Positions 1-6,346 of a stretch of DNA of 9,730 nucleotides are shown piece after piece. The position numbers were made by a program, and so were the translations under genes. Below the pieces are notes generated by a model. The model did no database searches. It saw nothing but the letters and a program-made list of their open reading frames with translations, and was not told the origin of the DNA. Every line of letters begins with the position of its first letter. The stretch's first letter is position 1. Origin of the DNA: Oscillospiraceae bacterium (GTDB lineage: Bacteria; Bacillota; Clostridia; Oscillospirales; CAG-272); assembly GCA_015063655.1 (NCBI GenBank), contig SVTU01000050.1, forward strand, positions 1 through 9,730, given 5' to 3'.

Positions 1-48
1 GCAAATTCGTCTGAAATCGACGAGATTTGGGAAGACGCTTTCACTTAA
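1..48 (+). CDS. Possible C-terminal end of an upstream gene (partial)
   Basis: Frame 1 is open from the window edge to a TAA at 46-48 and would encode a short acidic tail, ANSSEIDEIWEDAFT. The stop is followed by the repeat-containing leader of ychF, which fits a gene boundary. Fifteen codons are too few to identify a family, and frame 2 is also open (to a stop at 89-91) with a basic peptide, so the reading frame itself is uncertain. The DNA is less GC-rich than the genes that follow. The segment could equally be non-coding. Confidence 0.28.
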   Translation, partial: ANSSEIDEIWEDAFT

Positions 49-99
49 ATGGTGTACCTCAAAAGTGAAGATTGTCGGAAGAACTCATTAATGGTGTAC
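48..99. repeat. Direct repeat AATGGTGTAC, two copies 42 bases apart
   Basis: The ten bases AATGGTGTAC occur at 48-57 and again at 90-99. The flanks are also similar, with TTA just before each copy. The pair sits upstream of ychF, immediately after the possible upstream stop codon. It may be a protein-binding site pair, the remnant of a duplication, or chance. Confidence 0.5.
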
Positions 100-103
100 G
101 GTT

Positions 104-125
104 TGGTGGAGTAATGGTGGAGTAA
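104..125. repeat. Tandem 11-bp repeat upstream of ychF
   Basis: TGGTGGAGTAA is present twice back to back, at 104-114 and 115-125, with no mismatch. The second copy also forms part of a hairpin: 111-120 pairs with 126-135 around a five-base loop, with one mismatch and one G-U pair. No T-run follows, so it is not a standard intrinsic terminator. I found no convincing -35/-10 pair in 1-188, so how these repeats relate to the ychF promoter is unknown. Confidence 0.55.
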
Positions 126-188
126 CCACTATTCCGTAACCTCGAAAACCCTTGAAAAATAAAGACTTTTAAAGGAGAATAGATAAAA

Positions 189-1283
189 ATGAAATTAGGT
201 ATCGTGGGTCTGCCCAACGTGGGCAAGAGCACGCTGTTTAATGCCCTGACGGGGGGCGGTGCGGAGAGCGCCAACTATCCGTTCTGCACCATTGATCCCA
301 ACGTGGGTATCGTGGCTGTTCCCGACAGCCGTCTTGACGTGCTGGCCGACATGTATCATCCCGAAAAATACACCCCTGCCGTGATCGAATTTGTGGATAT
401 TGCGGGGCTTGTGAAGGGGGCGTCCCGCGGTGAGGGACTTGGCAACAAATTTCTCTCCCACATCCGTGAGGTAGACGCCATCGTTCACGTGGTGCGTTGC
501 TTCCACGATGACAACATCATTCACGTGGACGGCTCTGTCAACTCCCTGCGTGACCTGGAGACCATCAATCTTGAGCTGATCTTCTCCGACATAGAAATGG
601 TGGAGCGTCGCATCGACCGCACCAAGAAGGCCATGAAGGGCGACAAGACCTTGGCATCTGAGCTGGCCGTTTATGAAAAGCTGTACGCTGCCCTCTCGGA
701 CGGCAAGTGTGCCCGTGAGGTTGAGCTTGACGACGATGAGCGTGCCTGCCTGTACGACACCCCCCTGCTCTCCATGAAGCCCGTGATCTACGTGGCAAAC
801 GTGAGCGAGGACGAGGTGGGCGGCGAGCCTATGGACAACGAAAACTACAAGGCTCTCAAGGAGCAGGCCGAGCGTGAGCATTCGCAGATCATCGCCGTAT
901 GCGCCCAGCTTGAGGCCGAGATCGCCGAGCTTGAAGGCGAGGAGAAGGCCATGTTTTTGGACGACCTCGGCATTGCCGAGAGCGGCCTTGACCGTCTCAT
1001 CAAGGCAAGCTATGCCCTGCTCGGACTCATCAGCTTCCTGACGGCAGGCCCGCAGGAGGTACGGGCCTGGACCATCACCAAGGGCACGAAGGCACCCGGG
1101 GCGGCGGGCAAGATCCACTCGGATTTTGAGCGTGGCTTCATCCGTGCCGAGATCGTGGCCTTTGACGATCTGCAGCGTCTTGGGTCGATGAGTGCCGCCA
1201 AGGATGCGGGGCTGTACCGCAGCGAGGGCAAGGAATACGTGATGAAGGATGGCGACGTGGTGCTGTTCCGCTTCAACGTATAA
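189..1283 (+). CDS. ychF: YchF, ribosome-associated P-loop ATPase of the Obg family
   Basis: The 364-residue product has the normal length and full architecture of YchF (OLA1 family), a cytoplasmic nucleotidase that prefers ATP over GTP and binds ribosomes. The P-loop GLPNVGKST is at residues 7-15 and the DIAGL G3 motif at 70-74. The G4 position reads NVSE (204-207) rather than NKxD, the hallmark behind ATP preference. Leu89 in NKFLSHIR fits the hydrophobic substitution of the catalytic residue in this class. Cys33 corresponds in position to the redox-sensitive cysteine of E. coli YchF. A charged helical insertion lies at about 120-190, and the last 85 or so residues form the TGS domain. AAAGGAG at 171-177 supports the ATG at 189. 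It heads a four-gene plus-strand cluster; trmB starts 9 bases after its stop. Identity is secure; its cellular role in this organism is inferred from the family. Confidence 0.97.
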   Translation: MKLGIVGLPNVGKSTLFNALTGGGAESANYPFCTIDPNVGIVAVPDSRLDVLADMYHPEKYTPAVIEFVDIAGLVKGASRGEGLGNKFLSHIREVDAIVHVVRCFHDDNIIHVDGSVNSLRDLETINLELIFSDIEMVERRIDRTKKAMKGDKTLASELAVYEKLYAALSDGKCAREVELDDDERACLYDTPLLSMKPVIYVANVSEDEVGGEPMDNENYKALKEQAEREHSQIIAVCAQLEAEIAELEGEEKAMFLDDLGIAESGLDRLIKASYALLGLISFLTAGPQEVRAWTITKGTKAPGAAGKIHSDFERGFIRAEIVAFDDLQRLGSMSAAKDAGLYRSEGKEYVMKDGDVVLFRFNV

Positions 1284-1292
1284 GGTGACGCC

Positions 1293-1961
1293 ATGAGAAT
1301 GCGCAAAAAGAAAAACGGGGCGCAGCGCATTGCCGCCTGCTCCCATCTGCTCGTTCCCTCGCCCGAGGCACTGGCCGCCCCCGAGCTGCTGTTCGATGCC
1401 GACCGTCCTCTGCATCTGGAGATCGGTTGCGGCAAGGGCAACTTTGCCTGCGGCATGGCCGAAAAGCACCCCGACGTCAACTTCATTGCCATGGAGCGTG
1501 TGTCGGACGTGTGCTGTGTGGCGCTTGAAAAGGCCGTACAGCGTGCCACAGAGCGCCCGCATGACAACCTGCGCTTTATGATCGGAGACGCCAAGCTGCT
1601 GGGCGACTGCATGAAGCCCGCCTCCGTGTCCTGCCTGTATCTGAATTTCAGCGACCCGTGGCCCAAAAAGGGGCATGCCAAGCGCCGCTTGACACACGCC
1701 TCGTTCTTGGCAATATACCGAAGACTGCTCACGCCCGACGGTGTCATCAAGCTCAAGACCGACAACGAGGGGCTGTTTGCCTCAAGCCTTGAGCAGTTTG
1801 AGCTGTGCGGCATGGAGATCCTGTATCGCACCGACGATCTGCACGCCTCCCCGCTTGCCGAGGGCAACGTGATGACCGAATACGAAAAGAACTTTTCCGA
1901 TAAGGGCATGCCCATTCATGCCGTGCACGCCCGATTCCGCCCCGAGGAGAACACGCTATGA
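1293..1961 (+). CDS. trmB: tRNA (guanine-N7-)-methyltransferase TrmB
   Basis: TrmB transfers a methyl group from S-adenosylmethionine to N7 of G46 in the tRNA variable loop. The 222-residue protein has the expected length. The SAM-binding motif LEIGCGKG is at 42-49, with an acidic residue (Glu68) at the end of the next strand. The family signature DPWPKKGHAKRR is at 121-132, and the C-terminal TEYEKNF, including the conserved Thr-x-Tyr-Glu, is at 195-201. The N-terminus is basic, as expected for tRNA contact. ATG at 1293 follows an AGGTGA-like site overlapping the ychF stop; an in-frame ATG at 1299 is an alternative start. Its stop overlaps the next gene's start in an ATGA, implying translational coupling. 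Confidence 0.97.
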   Translation: MRMRKKKNGAQRIAACSHLLVPSPEALAAPELLFDADRPLHLEIGCGKGNFACGMAEKHPDVNFIAMERVSDVCCVALEKAVQRATERPHDNLRFMIGDAKLLGDCMKPASVSCLYLNFSDPWPKKGHAKRRLTHASFLAIYRRLLTPDGVIKLKTDNEGLFASSLEQFELCGMEILYRTDDLHASPLAEGNVMTEYEKNFSDKGMPIHAVHARFRPEENTL

Positions 1962-2530
1962 TACATGAATTAGCGGAGCGTTGCCGCTCCTACCGTGCGT
2001 TTGCTTCGGGCGTTTGTGTGCCGAGAGAGACCCTGCTTTCCTGTATCGATACGGCACGCATCGCCTCTGCCACACGCAACCTTCAGCCTCTCAAATACCG
2101 TCTTGTCACCACCGCCGAGGAGTGCGCCCGTGTGCTTGCCTGCGTGCGCTTTGCCGCCTCGCTTCCCGTCAAGCTTCCGCCCGTCGGCCATGAGCCGACC
2201 GCCTATATCGTGATCTGCCACGACACAAGCCTTGCCCCCGACGTGCCCATGTATCTCAAGGACGTGGGCATATGCGCCGAGCTGATCATGCTTCGCATGG
2301 TTGAGGAGGGCTTTGGGGGCTGTATGATCGGTTCTGCCTCAGAAGCTCTCTCGCGGACGCTCTCCCTGCCCGCCCACCTTGTTCCCAAGCTGGTGCTGGC
2401 TCTCGGCAAGCCCGATGAAACGGTGGTGCTGACCGAGCCCCATGACGGGGACGTGGACTATTTCCGTGACGAGAACAACGTCCATTACGTACCCAAGCGT
2501 GCGTTGGACGATATCATCATCGACGCATAA
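1958..2530 (+). CDS. Nitroreductase-family FMN oxidoreductase
   Basis: This 190-residue protein has the nitroreductase fold signature. The N-terminal RSYRAF (10-15) matches the RRSxRxF FMN phosphate-binding motif. ASATRNLQPLKYRLV (36-50) matches the family's P-S-x-x-N-x-Q-P-W region. A helix (about 100-118) precedes the glycine-rich GFGGCMIGSA (118-127), and LVLALGKP (145-152) matches the conserved L-x-x-G-x-P strand. The C-terminal VDYFRDENNVHYVPKR (166-181) is typical of a clostridial subgroup. Members are FMN-dependent NAD(P)H oxidoreductases of varied substrate, so the physiological substrate here cannot be assigned. There are no extra ferredoxin cysteines. It is coupled to trmB by a 4-base overlap and lies 11 bases before truB, an odd metabolic-type gene among RNA-modification genes. 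Confidence 0.88.
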   Translation: MIHELAERCRSYRAFASGVCVPRETLLSCIDTARIASATRNLQPLKYRLVTTAEECARVLACVRFAASLPVKLPPVGHEPTAYIVICHDTSLAPDVPMYLKDVGICAELIMLRMVEEGFGGCMIGSASEALSRTLSLPAHLVPKLVLALGKPDETVVLTEPHDGDVDYFRDENNVHYVPKRALDDIIIDA

Positions 2531-2541
2531 AGGAGACCGCC

Positions 2542-3453
2542 ATGAGCAGTGCCGAGCCTTCGGGTGTTTTGATCGTCAATAAGCACAGCGGCGTGACCTC
2601 GCACGATATCGTGGGCAAGGTGCGCCGTCTGTATCACACCCGCCGTGTGGGGCATACGGGAACGCTTGACCCCATGGCGTCGGGTGTTTTGGTCGTGCTT
2701 GTCGGCAGAGCCGCCAAGGCCTCGGAATACCTCACAAGCCACGATAAGCGCTATCTGGCAACGCTGCGGCTTGGTGTTGTGACCGATACCGAGGACAGCA
2801 CGGGCACCGTGCTATCCTCCACCGACGCTTGCCCCTCTTTCGAGGAGGTAAAGCAAGCGGCATCAGCCTTTCTCGGCGCATACGATCAGATCCCCCCGAT
2901 GTACAGTGCCTTAAAGGTAGACGGCAAAAAGCTGTGCGACATGGCACGCAGGGGCGAGGAGATCGAGCGAAAGGCACGGCGTGTTTACGTTCATGAGCTT
3001 GACGTTACGCCCACCGAAAGCGAAAGAGACTATCGCCTTTCTGTGCATTGCTCCTCCGGCACCTACGTTCGCACGCTGTGTGCCGACATCGGACAGTGCT
3101 TGGGTGTGGGCGGTATCATGGCAAGCCTTGTGCGCACGGCGGTAGCGGATTTTTCTCTTGAGCAGGCCGTCAGCATAGCCGAGCTGGAGACAATGAGCGA
3201 CGACGAACGGCTATCCCGTCTGATACCCACCGAGGCTCTGTTTGCTTCCCTGCCCGCCCTCTCGCTTCCCACCTTTTATGAAACGCTATGCCGAAACGGG
3301 TGCGAGATCTATCAAAAAAAGCTTGGCTCGGCGTTCGGTGAGGGTCAGCGAGTGCGCCTGTACGGCAAAAACGGCTTCTTTGCCCTGGGCGAGGTACGCT
3401 CTTATCCCGACGGCTCTGCCATAAAGGCCGTTAAGCAGTTTGATCTGCCCTGA
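2542..3453 (+). CDS. truB: tRNA pseudouridine(55) synthase TruB
   Basis: TruB isomerises U55 to pseudouridine in the T-arm of most tRNAs. The 303-residue length is typical. The N-terminal substrate-binding segment is followed by HTGTLDPMASGVL at 38-50, with catalytic Asp43. KRY at 69-71 supplies the conserved tyrosine, QIPPMYSALKVDGKK lies at 116-130, and SSGTYVRTLCADIG at 171-184 includes conserved Arg177. The last 70 or so residues are a divergent C-terminal domain. AAAGGAG just before the ATG and an 11-base gap from the nitroreductase gene place it at the end of the ychF cluster. In many Bacillota truB sits beside rbfA and ribF; neither is seen here, and the terminator follows directly. 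Confidence 0.97.
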   Translation: MSSAEPSGVLIVNKHSGVTSHDIVGKVRRLYHTRRVGHTGTLDPMASGVLVVLVGRAAKASEYLTSHDKRYLATLRLGVVTDTEDSTGTVLSSTDACPSFEEVKQAASAFLGAYDQIPPMYSALKVDGKKLCDMARRGEEIERKARRVYVHELDVTPTESERDYRLSVHCSSGTYVRTLCADIGQCLGVGGIMASLVRTAVADFSLEQAVSIAELETMSDDERLSRLIPTEALFASLPALSLPTFYETLCRNGCEIYQKKLGSAFGEGQRVRLYGKNGFFALGEVRSYPDGSAIKAVKQFDLP

Positions 3454-3466
3454 TTTTTCATACAAA

Positions 3467-3503
3467 AACCGCTCTCACCATCATACTGATAGCAAGAGCG
3501 GTT
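3467..3503. terminator. Bidirectional terminator between truB and ackA
   Basis: AACCGCTCT (3467-3475) pairs perfectly with AGAGCGGTT (3495-3503) around a 19-base loop. On the plus strand the stem is followed by ATTTTCC, and on the minus strand by TTTTTGT because of the A-run at 3464-3468. The genes converge, so it can end both transcripts; the minus-strand tail is the better T-run. The large loop is atypical. Confidence 0.8.
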
Positions 3504-3519
3504 ATTTTCCATCATACTG
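3478..3519. repeat. Direct repeat CCATCATACTG in and beside the terminator loop
   Basis: The 11 bases CCATCATACTG occur at 3478-3488, inside the terminator loop, and again at 3509-3519 just past the stem. They may reflect a small local duplication. The second copy runs into the hairpin at 3517-3533. Confidence 0.6.
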
Positions 3520-3533
3520 TGCCAATGGCACAG
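3517..3533. other. Short perfect hairpin just after the ackA stop
   Basis: CTGTGCC (3517-3523) and GGCACAG (3527-3533) form a 7-bp stem with loop AAT. It lies 11 bases beyond the ackA stop codon, before the main terminator. It has no T-run of its own and probably stabilises the ackA mRNA 3' end or assists termination. Confidence 0.55.
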
Positions 3534-3544
3534 CACGCGTCAGC

Positions 3545-4777
3545 TTACGCCTTGAGGGCGGAAGCGATAGCGGCGGTGTCGCGTGCGATCACCAATTCCT
3601 CGTTGGTGGGAATGAGGTACACAGCCGTCTTGGAAGCGTCGGTGGACAGCTTCACAATGTTGGGCTGACGAAGCGTAACGGCGTTCAGCTCCTTGTTGAT
3701 CTCAATGCCGAAGTACTCCATGTCCTCGCACACGATCTCACGCAGGTGAGGATTGTTCTCACCGATGCCTGCGGTAAAGACCACAGCGTCAAGTCCGTTC
3801 ATCAGAGCGGCGTACGCACCGATATACTTCTTGATCTGGTGCTTAAGAATGTTTACGGCAAGATCGGCTCTCTCGTAGTGAGGATCGTCGGGACCGTTGG
3901 CGATAGCCGCCTCAAGGTCACGGGAGTCGGACGAGAAGCCCGAAATGCCAAGGAAGCCGGACTTCTTGTTCATCACGGTGTTGACCTCTTCGGTGCTAAG
4001 GCCGTCCTTCTCCATCATATAGGGCACGATAGCGGGGTCAATGTCTCCGCAGCGTGTTCCCATCTCCACACCTGCAAGAGGCGTGAAGCCCATGGACGTG
4101 TCGACCACCTTGCCACCCTTCACAGCGGAAATGGACGAGCCGTTGCCGATGTGGCAGGTTACGATCTTGGTGTCCTCAACGGGCTTGCCGAGAAGCTCAG
4201 CCATCACGCCGCTAACGAAGCGGTGAGACGTGCCGTGAGCGCCGTAGCGGCGAATGCCGTACTTTTCATAATACTCGTAAGGAAGCGCATACATATACGC
4301 CTCGGGCTTCATGGTCTGATGGAAGGCGGTATCGAATACCAGCACCTGGGGCTTGTCGGGCATAACCTCAAGACAGCCCTTAATGCCCATGATGTGGGCA
4401 GGGGTGTGCAGGGGGGCAAAGTCACGGCACAGCTCGAGCTTGGCAAGCACGTCGTCGGACAGCAGGATAGACTGCGAGAAGAAGGCGCCGCCATGCACCA
4501 CACGGTGGCCTACGGCCTCGATCTCGTCCATGCCCGAGATACAGCCATGCTCGGGGTCGGTGAGTGCGTCAACAACGATCTTCATAGCCTCGGAGTGATC
4601 CTTCATGGGGATCTGCTTCTCCACCTTCAAGCCCTTGATGAGCTGCTTGTGGTCGATCAGAGAGCCCTCGGAGCCGATACGCTCACAGATACCCTTGGCA
4701 TACACCGTTTCGGTGTTGGTGTCGAAGAGCTGATATTTGAGCGAGCTTGAGCCTGCGTTTACAACCAATACGTTCAT
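3545..4777 (-). CDS. ackA: Acetate kinase
   Basis: AckA reversibly interconverts acetyl phosphate plus ADP and acetate plus ATP, the ATP-yielding step of acetate fermentation. The 410-residue protein is a little longer than the usual 400. The N-terminal VLVVNAGSSSLKYQLF (3-18) is the first signature. GHRVVHGG carries Arg92, VFDTAFHQT carries catalytic Asp149, RRYGAHGTSH carries His181, VDTSMGFTPL covers 225-234 and MGTRCGDIDP carries Arg242. TNEE near 391-394 supplies the C-terminal active-site glutamate. The usual APLHNPxN loop reads APLHTPAHIMGI at 121-132, a departure at two positions. GGAGG (4792 to 4788) sits 10 bases before the ATG. It appears to be a single-gene unit with its own promoter, divergent from tmcAL; no pta is present in the window. 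Confidence 0.97.
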   Translation of the reverse strand: MNVLVVNAGSSSLKYQLFDTNTETVYAKGICERIGSEGSLIDHKQLIKGLKVEKQIPMKDHSEAMKIVVDALTDPEHGCISGMDEIEAVGHRVVHGGAFFSQSILLSDDVLAKLELCRDFAPLHTPAHIMGIKGCLEVMPDKPQVLVFDTAFHQTMKPEAYMYALPYEYYEKYGIRRYGAHGTSHRFVSGVMAELLGKPVEDTKIVTCHIGNGSSISAVKGGKVVDTSMGFTPLAGVEMGTRCGDIDPAIVPYMMEKDGLSTEEVNTVMNKKSGFLGISGFSSDSRDLEAAIANGPDDPHYERADLAVNILKHQIKKYIGAYAALMNGLDAVVFTAGIGENNPHLREIVCEDMEYFGIEINKELNAVTLRQPNIVKLSTDASKTAVYLIPTNEELVIARDTAAIASALKA

Positions 4778-4795
4778 TGATCAAATTCCTCCAAA

Positions 4796-4824
4796 TTATA
4801 ATACAGATGATACCATGATTATAC
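4796..4824. promoter_or_regulatory. Divergent-promoter module, copy 1 (ackA/tmcAL)
   Basis: These 29 bases match 7880-7907, between proB and zapA, in 26 of 29 alignment columns (two mismatches and one gap). Each end carries a TATAAT, one per strand: plus at 4797-4802 and minus at 4823 to 4818. Between them is AGATGATACCATG, with ATGAT repeated directly as ATGAT-ACC-ATGAT at 4807-4819. The minus -10 has a good -35; the plus -10 would start tmcAL transcription near 4809 but has no good -35. It may be a symmetric bidirectional promoter core or a shared operator over the start sites. Confidence 0.55.
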
Positions 4825-4846
4825 TACAATCATGTCCAAATTGCAA
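4818..4846 (-). promoter_or_regulatory. Sigma-A type promoter of ackA
   Basis: Reading the minus strand, TTGCAA (4846 to 4841) is separated by exactly 17 bases from a perfect TATAAT (4823 to 4818). Transcription would start near 4811, giving a leader of about 34 bases before the ATG at 4777. A second TATAAT at 4800 to 4795 is too close to the ribosome binding site to be the main -10. Confidence 0.7.
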
Positions 4847-4903
4847 GACCAAAACCCAAATTTTTACGTTTTTGCGAGAACATTTACAAGAAAGGAGCCT
4901 GCC

Positions 4904-6064
4904 ATGTCTGTTTTTGGGATCGTAGCGGAGTGGAATCCCCTGCATGATGGCCACGTCCGTCTGATCGAAGAGGCCAAGCGCCTTGGAGCGGAGGCCGTGG
5001 TGGCCGTGATGAGCGGTCACGCCGTCCAACGGGGTATGCCTGCCTTAGCCGACCGATACAGCCGCGCCGAGGCCGCTGTGCGCTCGGGCGTTGACCTTGT
5101 GCTGGAGCTGCCCTTTCCCTACTGTGCGGCAGGGGCTGAATTCTTTGCCTCGGGAGCGTTGCAGGTGCTAAGCCCCTACGCCACCGACCTGATCTTCGGC
5201 TCGGAATGCGGTGACCTTTCGGCTCTTGAACGAGCCTCTGCGCTTTGCTCCACGCCCGAATTTGACAGGGCGTACCGAGAGCGCATCGCCGACGAGGGCT
5301 GTGCGGGTGCGTATTTTTCGCTGCTGCAGGAGCAGACAGGCTTCTCTCTCGGCTCAAACGATACCCTCGGCGTTGCGTATCTCAACGCCAACCGTACCCT
5401 GCCCTCTCCCCTCTCTGCGCACACACTGCAGCGCACGGGCAGCAGCTACCGAAGCGAGCAAATAGAGGAAAATGCCTCGTCCACCGCCCTGCGGGCCATG
5501 CTGGCACGGGGCGAGCAATCGGCCCTTGCCTCTCACATGCCCCCTTCGGCATTCGATAGGCTGTGCCGTGATCAAAAAAACGGCATGCTGACCCACGAGG
5601 ACCGTTTTTGGGAAACAGCCCTTACCTTCTACCGCCTGCAAAGGGCCGACACCCTCGCAGACATCGCCGATGCCGACGGCGGCATTGCCGACCGCTTGTG
5701 TGCTATGGCGCACAAGGCGGCAACGGGCAAGGAATATGCCGCCCTTCTTTCCACCAAGCGGTACACGGACGCACGCCTGCGCCGTGCCGTGCTGTTTGGC
5801 ATGACGGGCGTTACCATGGCGGATCTGCGCCGTACCCCCACGCACACACGCCTGCTGGCCGCCAACGAGACGGGGCGTGCCATTCTGTCCGCCCGCCGCA
5901 AGCAAGAGGGTATTTTGCCCGTGATCACCAAGCCCGCCGACGTACCGAAGGACCGTCAAGCCGCCCTTAGCGACCGCATGGATGCCATTTTTTCTCTCTG
6001 CCTAACGTCCCGAAGACCAACGGGTCATTGGCAAAAGGCCATGCCGTACATCGAAGGGCAATAA
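4904..6064 (+). CDS. tmcAL: tRNA(Met) cytidine acetate ligase TmcAL (YlbM)
   Basis: TmcAL makes N4-acetylcytidine at the wobble position 34 of elongator tRNA(Met). It activates acetate with ATP to acetyl-adenylate, instead of using acetyl-CoA. The product from this start is 386 residues, close to the family norm of about 400. GIVAEWNPLHDGH (5-17) holds the nucleotidyltransferase HxGH motif. SGHAVQRGMPALADRYSRA (37-55) and DLVLELPFPYCAAGAEFFASG (64-84) are conserved blocks. FGSECGDLSAL (98-108), SNDTLGVAYL (151-160) and the arginine-rich QRTGSSYRSE (176-185) with ASSTALR (191-197) complete the signature. The ATG at 4904 is preferred because AAAGGAG (4890-4896) precedes it and the motif begins at residue 5. 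An upstream ATG at 4832 would add 24 unconserved residues. It is divergent from ackA. Confidence 0.94.
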   Translation: MSVFGIVAEWNPLHDGHVRLIEEAKRLGAEAVVAVMSGHAVQRGMPALADRYSRAEAAVRSGVDLVLELPFPYCAAGAEFFASGALQVLSPYATDLIFGSECGDLSALERASALCSTPEFDRAYRERIADEGCAGAYFSLLQEQTGFSLGSNDTLGVAYLNANRTLPSPLSAHTLQRTGSSYRSEQIEENASSTALRAMLARGEQSALASHMPPSAFDRLCRDQKNGMLTHEDRFWETALTFYRLQRADTLADIADADGGIADRLCAMAHKAATGKEYAALLSTKRYTDARLRRAVLFGMTGVTMADLRRTPTHTRLLAANETGRAILSARRKQEGILPVITKPADVPKDRQAALSDRMDAIFSLCLTSRRPTGHWQKAMPYIEGQ

Positions 6065-6145
6065 GCAATCCATTCCCTGTCTCGGACTAACAGCAGTCTT
6101 GAACACATCGTATCACGCAACCAAATATGATGGCAAAGGTAGAAA

Positions 6146-6252
6146 AAGCCTCGCCCTCCGGGAGAGGTGGCGGCGTAGCCGACGGAGAGGGTAATATCAC
6201 AAGGAAACCCTCTCACCCGCTATCGCGGGAGCTCTCCCAAAGGGAGAGCCTT
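6146..6252. repeat. Palindromic MITE/REP-like repeat of clostridial type
   Basis: This 107-base block is a set of nested inverted repeats. The outer ends match as imperfect terminal inverted repeats: AAGCCTCGCCC inward from 6146, and AAGGCTCTCCC read on the minus strand from 6252. Hairpins inside are 6149-6167 (CCTC-g-CCC/GGG-a-GAGG), 6171-6181 (CGGC/GCCG), 6216-6229 (CCCGC/GCGGG) and 6231-6249 (GCTCTCCC-AAA-GGGAGAGC, perfect 8 bp). A central perfect pair, GAGAGGGT (6185-6192) with ACCCTCTC (6207-6214), encloses a 14-base loop. I recognise the general pattern from repeats scattered in Ruminococcaceae-type genomes. It contains no credible gene. It lies after tmcAL and before the terminator, so it would be in the 3' untranslated RNA. 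Confidence 0.75.
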
Positions 6253-6275
6253 CGGCTCGCACAAAACGGTAGGGC

Positions 6276-6306
6276 TGGCGTAAGCCAATTCATGCCCGCA
6301 AGGGCA
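6276..6306. other. Two small hairpins between the repeat and the terminator
   Basis: TGGC-GTAA-GCCA (6276-6287) and TGCCC-GCAA-GGGCA (6293-6306) are perfect short stems with GNRA-like tetraloops. They lie between the palindromic repeat and the terminator stem at 6309. They may be part of a longer mosaic repeat or stabilise the 3' end of the tmcAL transcript. The remainder of the gap, 6065-6145, shows no gene or recognisable element. Confidence 0.5.
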
Positions 6307-6308
6307 AA

Positions 6309-6342
6309 ACAGCGCCGTGTCCCCCTCGGGACACGGCGCTGT
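6309..6342. terminator. Strong terminator between tmcAL and nth
   Basis: ACAGCGCCGTGTCCC (6309-6323) and its exact complement (6328-6342) form a perfect 15-bp GC-rich stem with loop CCTC. On the plus strand it is followed by a long T-rich tail (6344-6361, TATTTATTTTTTC then a T-run), ideal for ending the tmcAL transcript. On the minus strand only TTTTG follows, so it may also end the proB-nth transcript, 4 bases after the nth stop. The plus-strand tail lies inside the nth coding region and corresponds to its lysine codons. Confidence 0.88.
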
Positions 6343-6346
6343 GTAT

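Noticed and set aside
111..135. Hairpin upstream of ychF as an intrinsic terminator
   Set aside because: The stem has a mismatch and a G-U pair and no T-run follows, so it is recorded only as part of the leader repeats.
195..1697. 500-codon open frame on the minus strand across ychF and trmB
   Set aside because: It is antisense to two genes with complete family motifs, lacks any recognisable domain, and is explained by GC-rich codon bias leaving the opposite frame open.
3440..4750. 436-codon open frame on the plus strand opposite ackA
   Set aside because: It mirrors the acetate kinase gene, which has all signature motifs; the frame runs through the terminator hairpin and gives a low-complexity His/Val/Leu-rich product.
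4795..4800. Second minus-strand TATAAT as the main ackA -10 box
   Set aside because: Transcription would begin within or just at the ribosome binding site, and the upstream TATAAT has a correctly spaced -35.
4832..4903. N-terminal extension of tmcAL from the ATG at 4832
   Set aside because: The extra 24 residues overlap the promoter region and are not family-like; the ATG at 4904 has a good AAAGGAG site and begins right before the conserved motif.
6065..6346. tRNA gene or CRISPR array in the tmcAL-nth gap
   Set aside because: The stems do not form a cloverleaf and there is no T-loop motif; repeats are inverted and not regularly spaced direct repeats.
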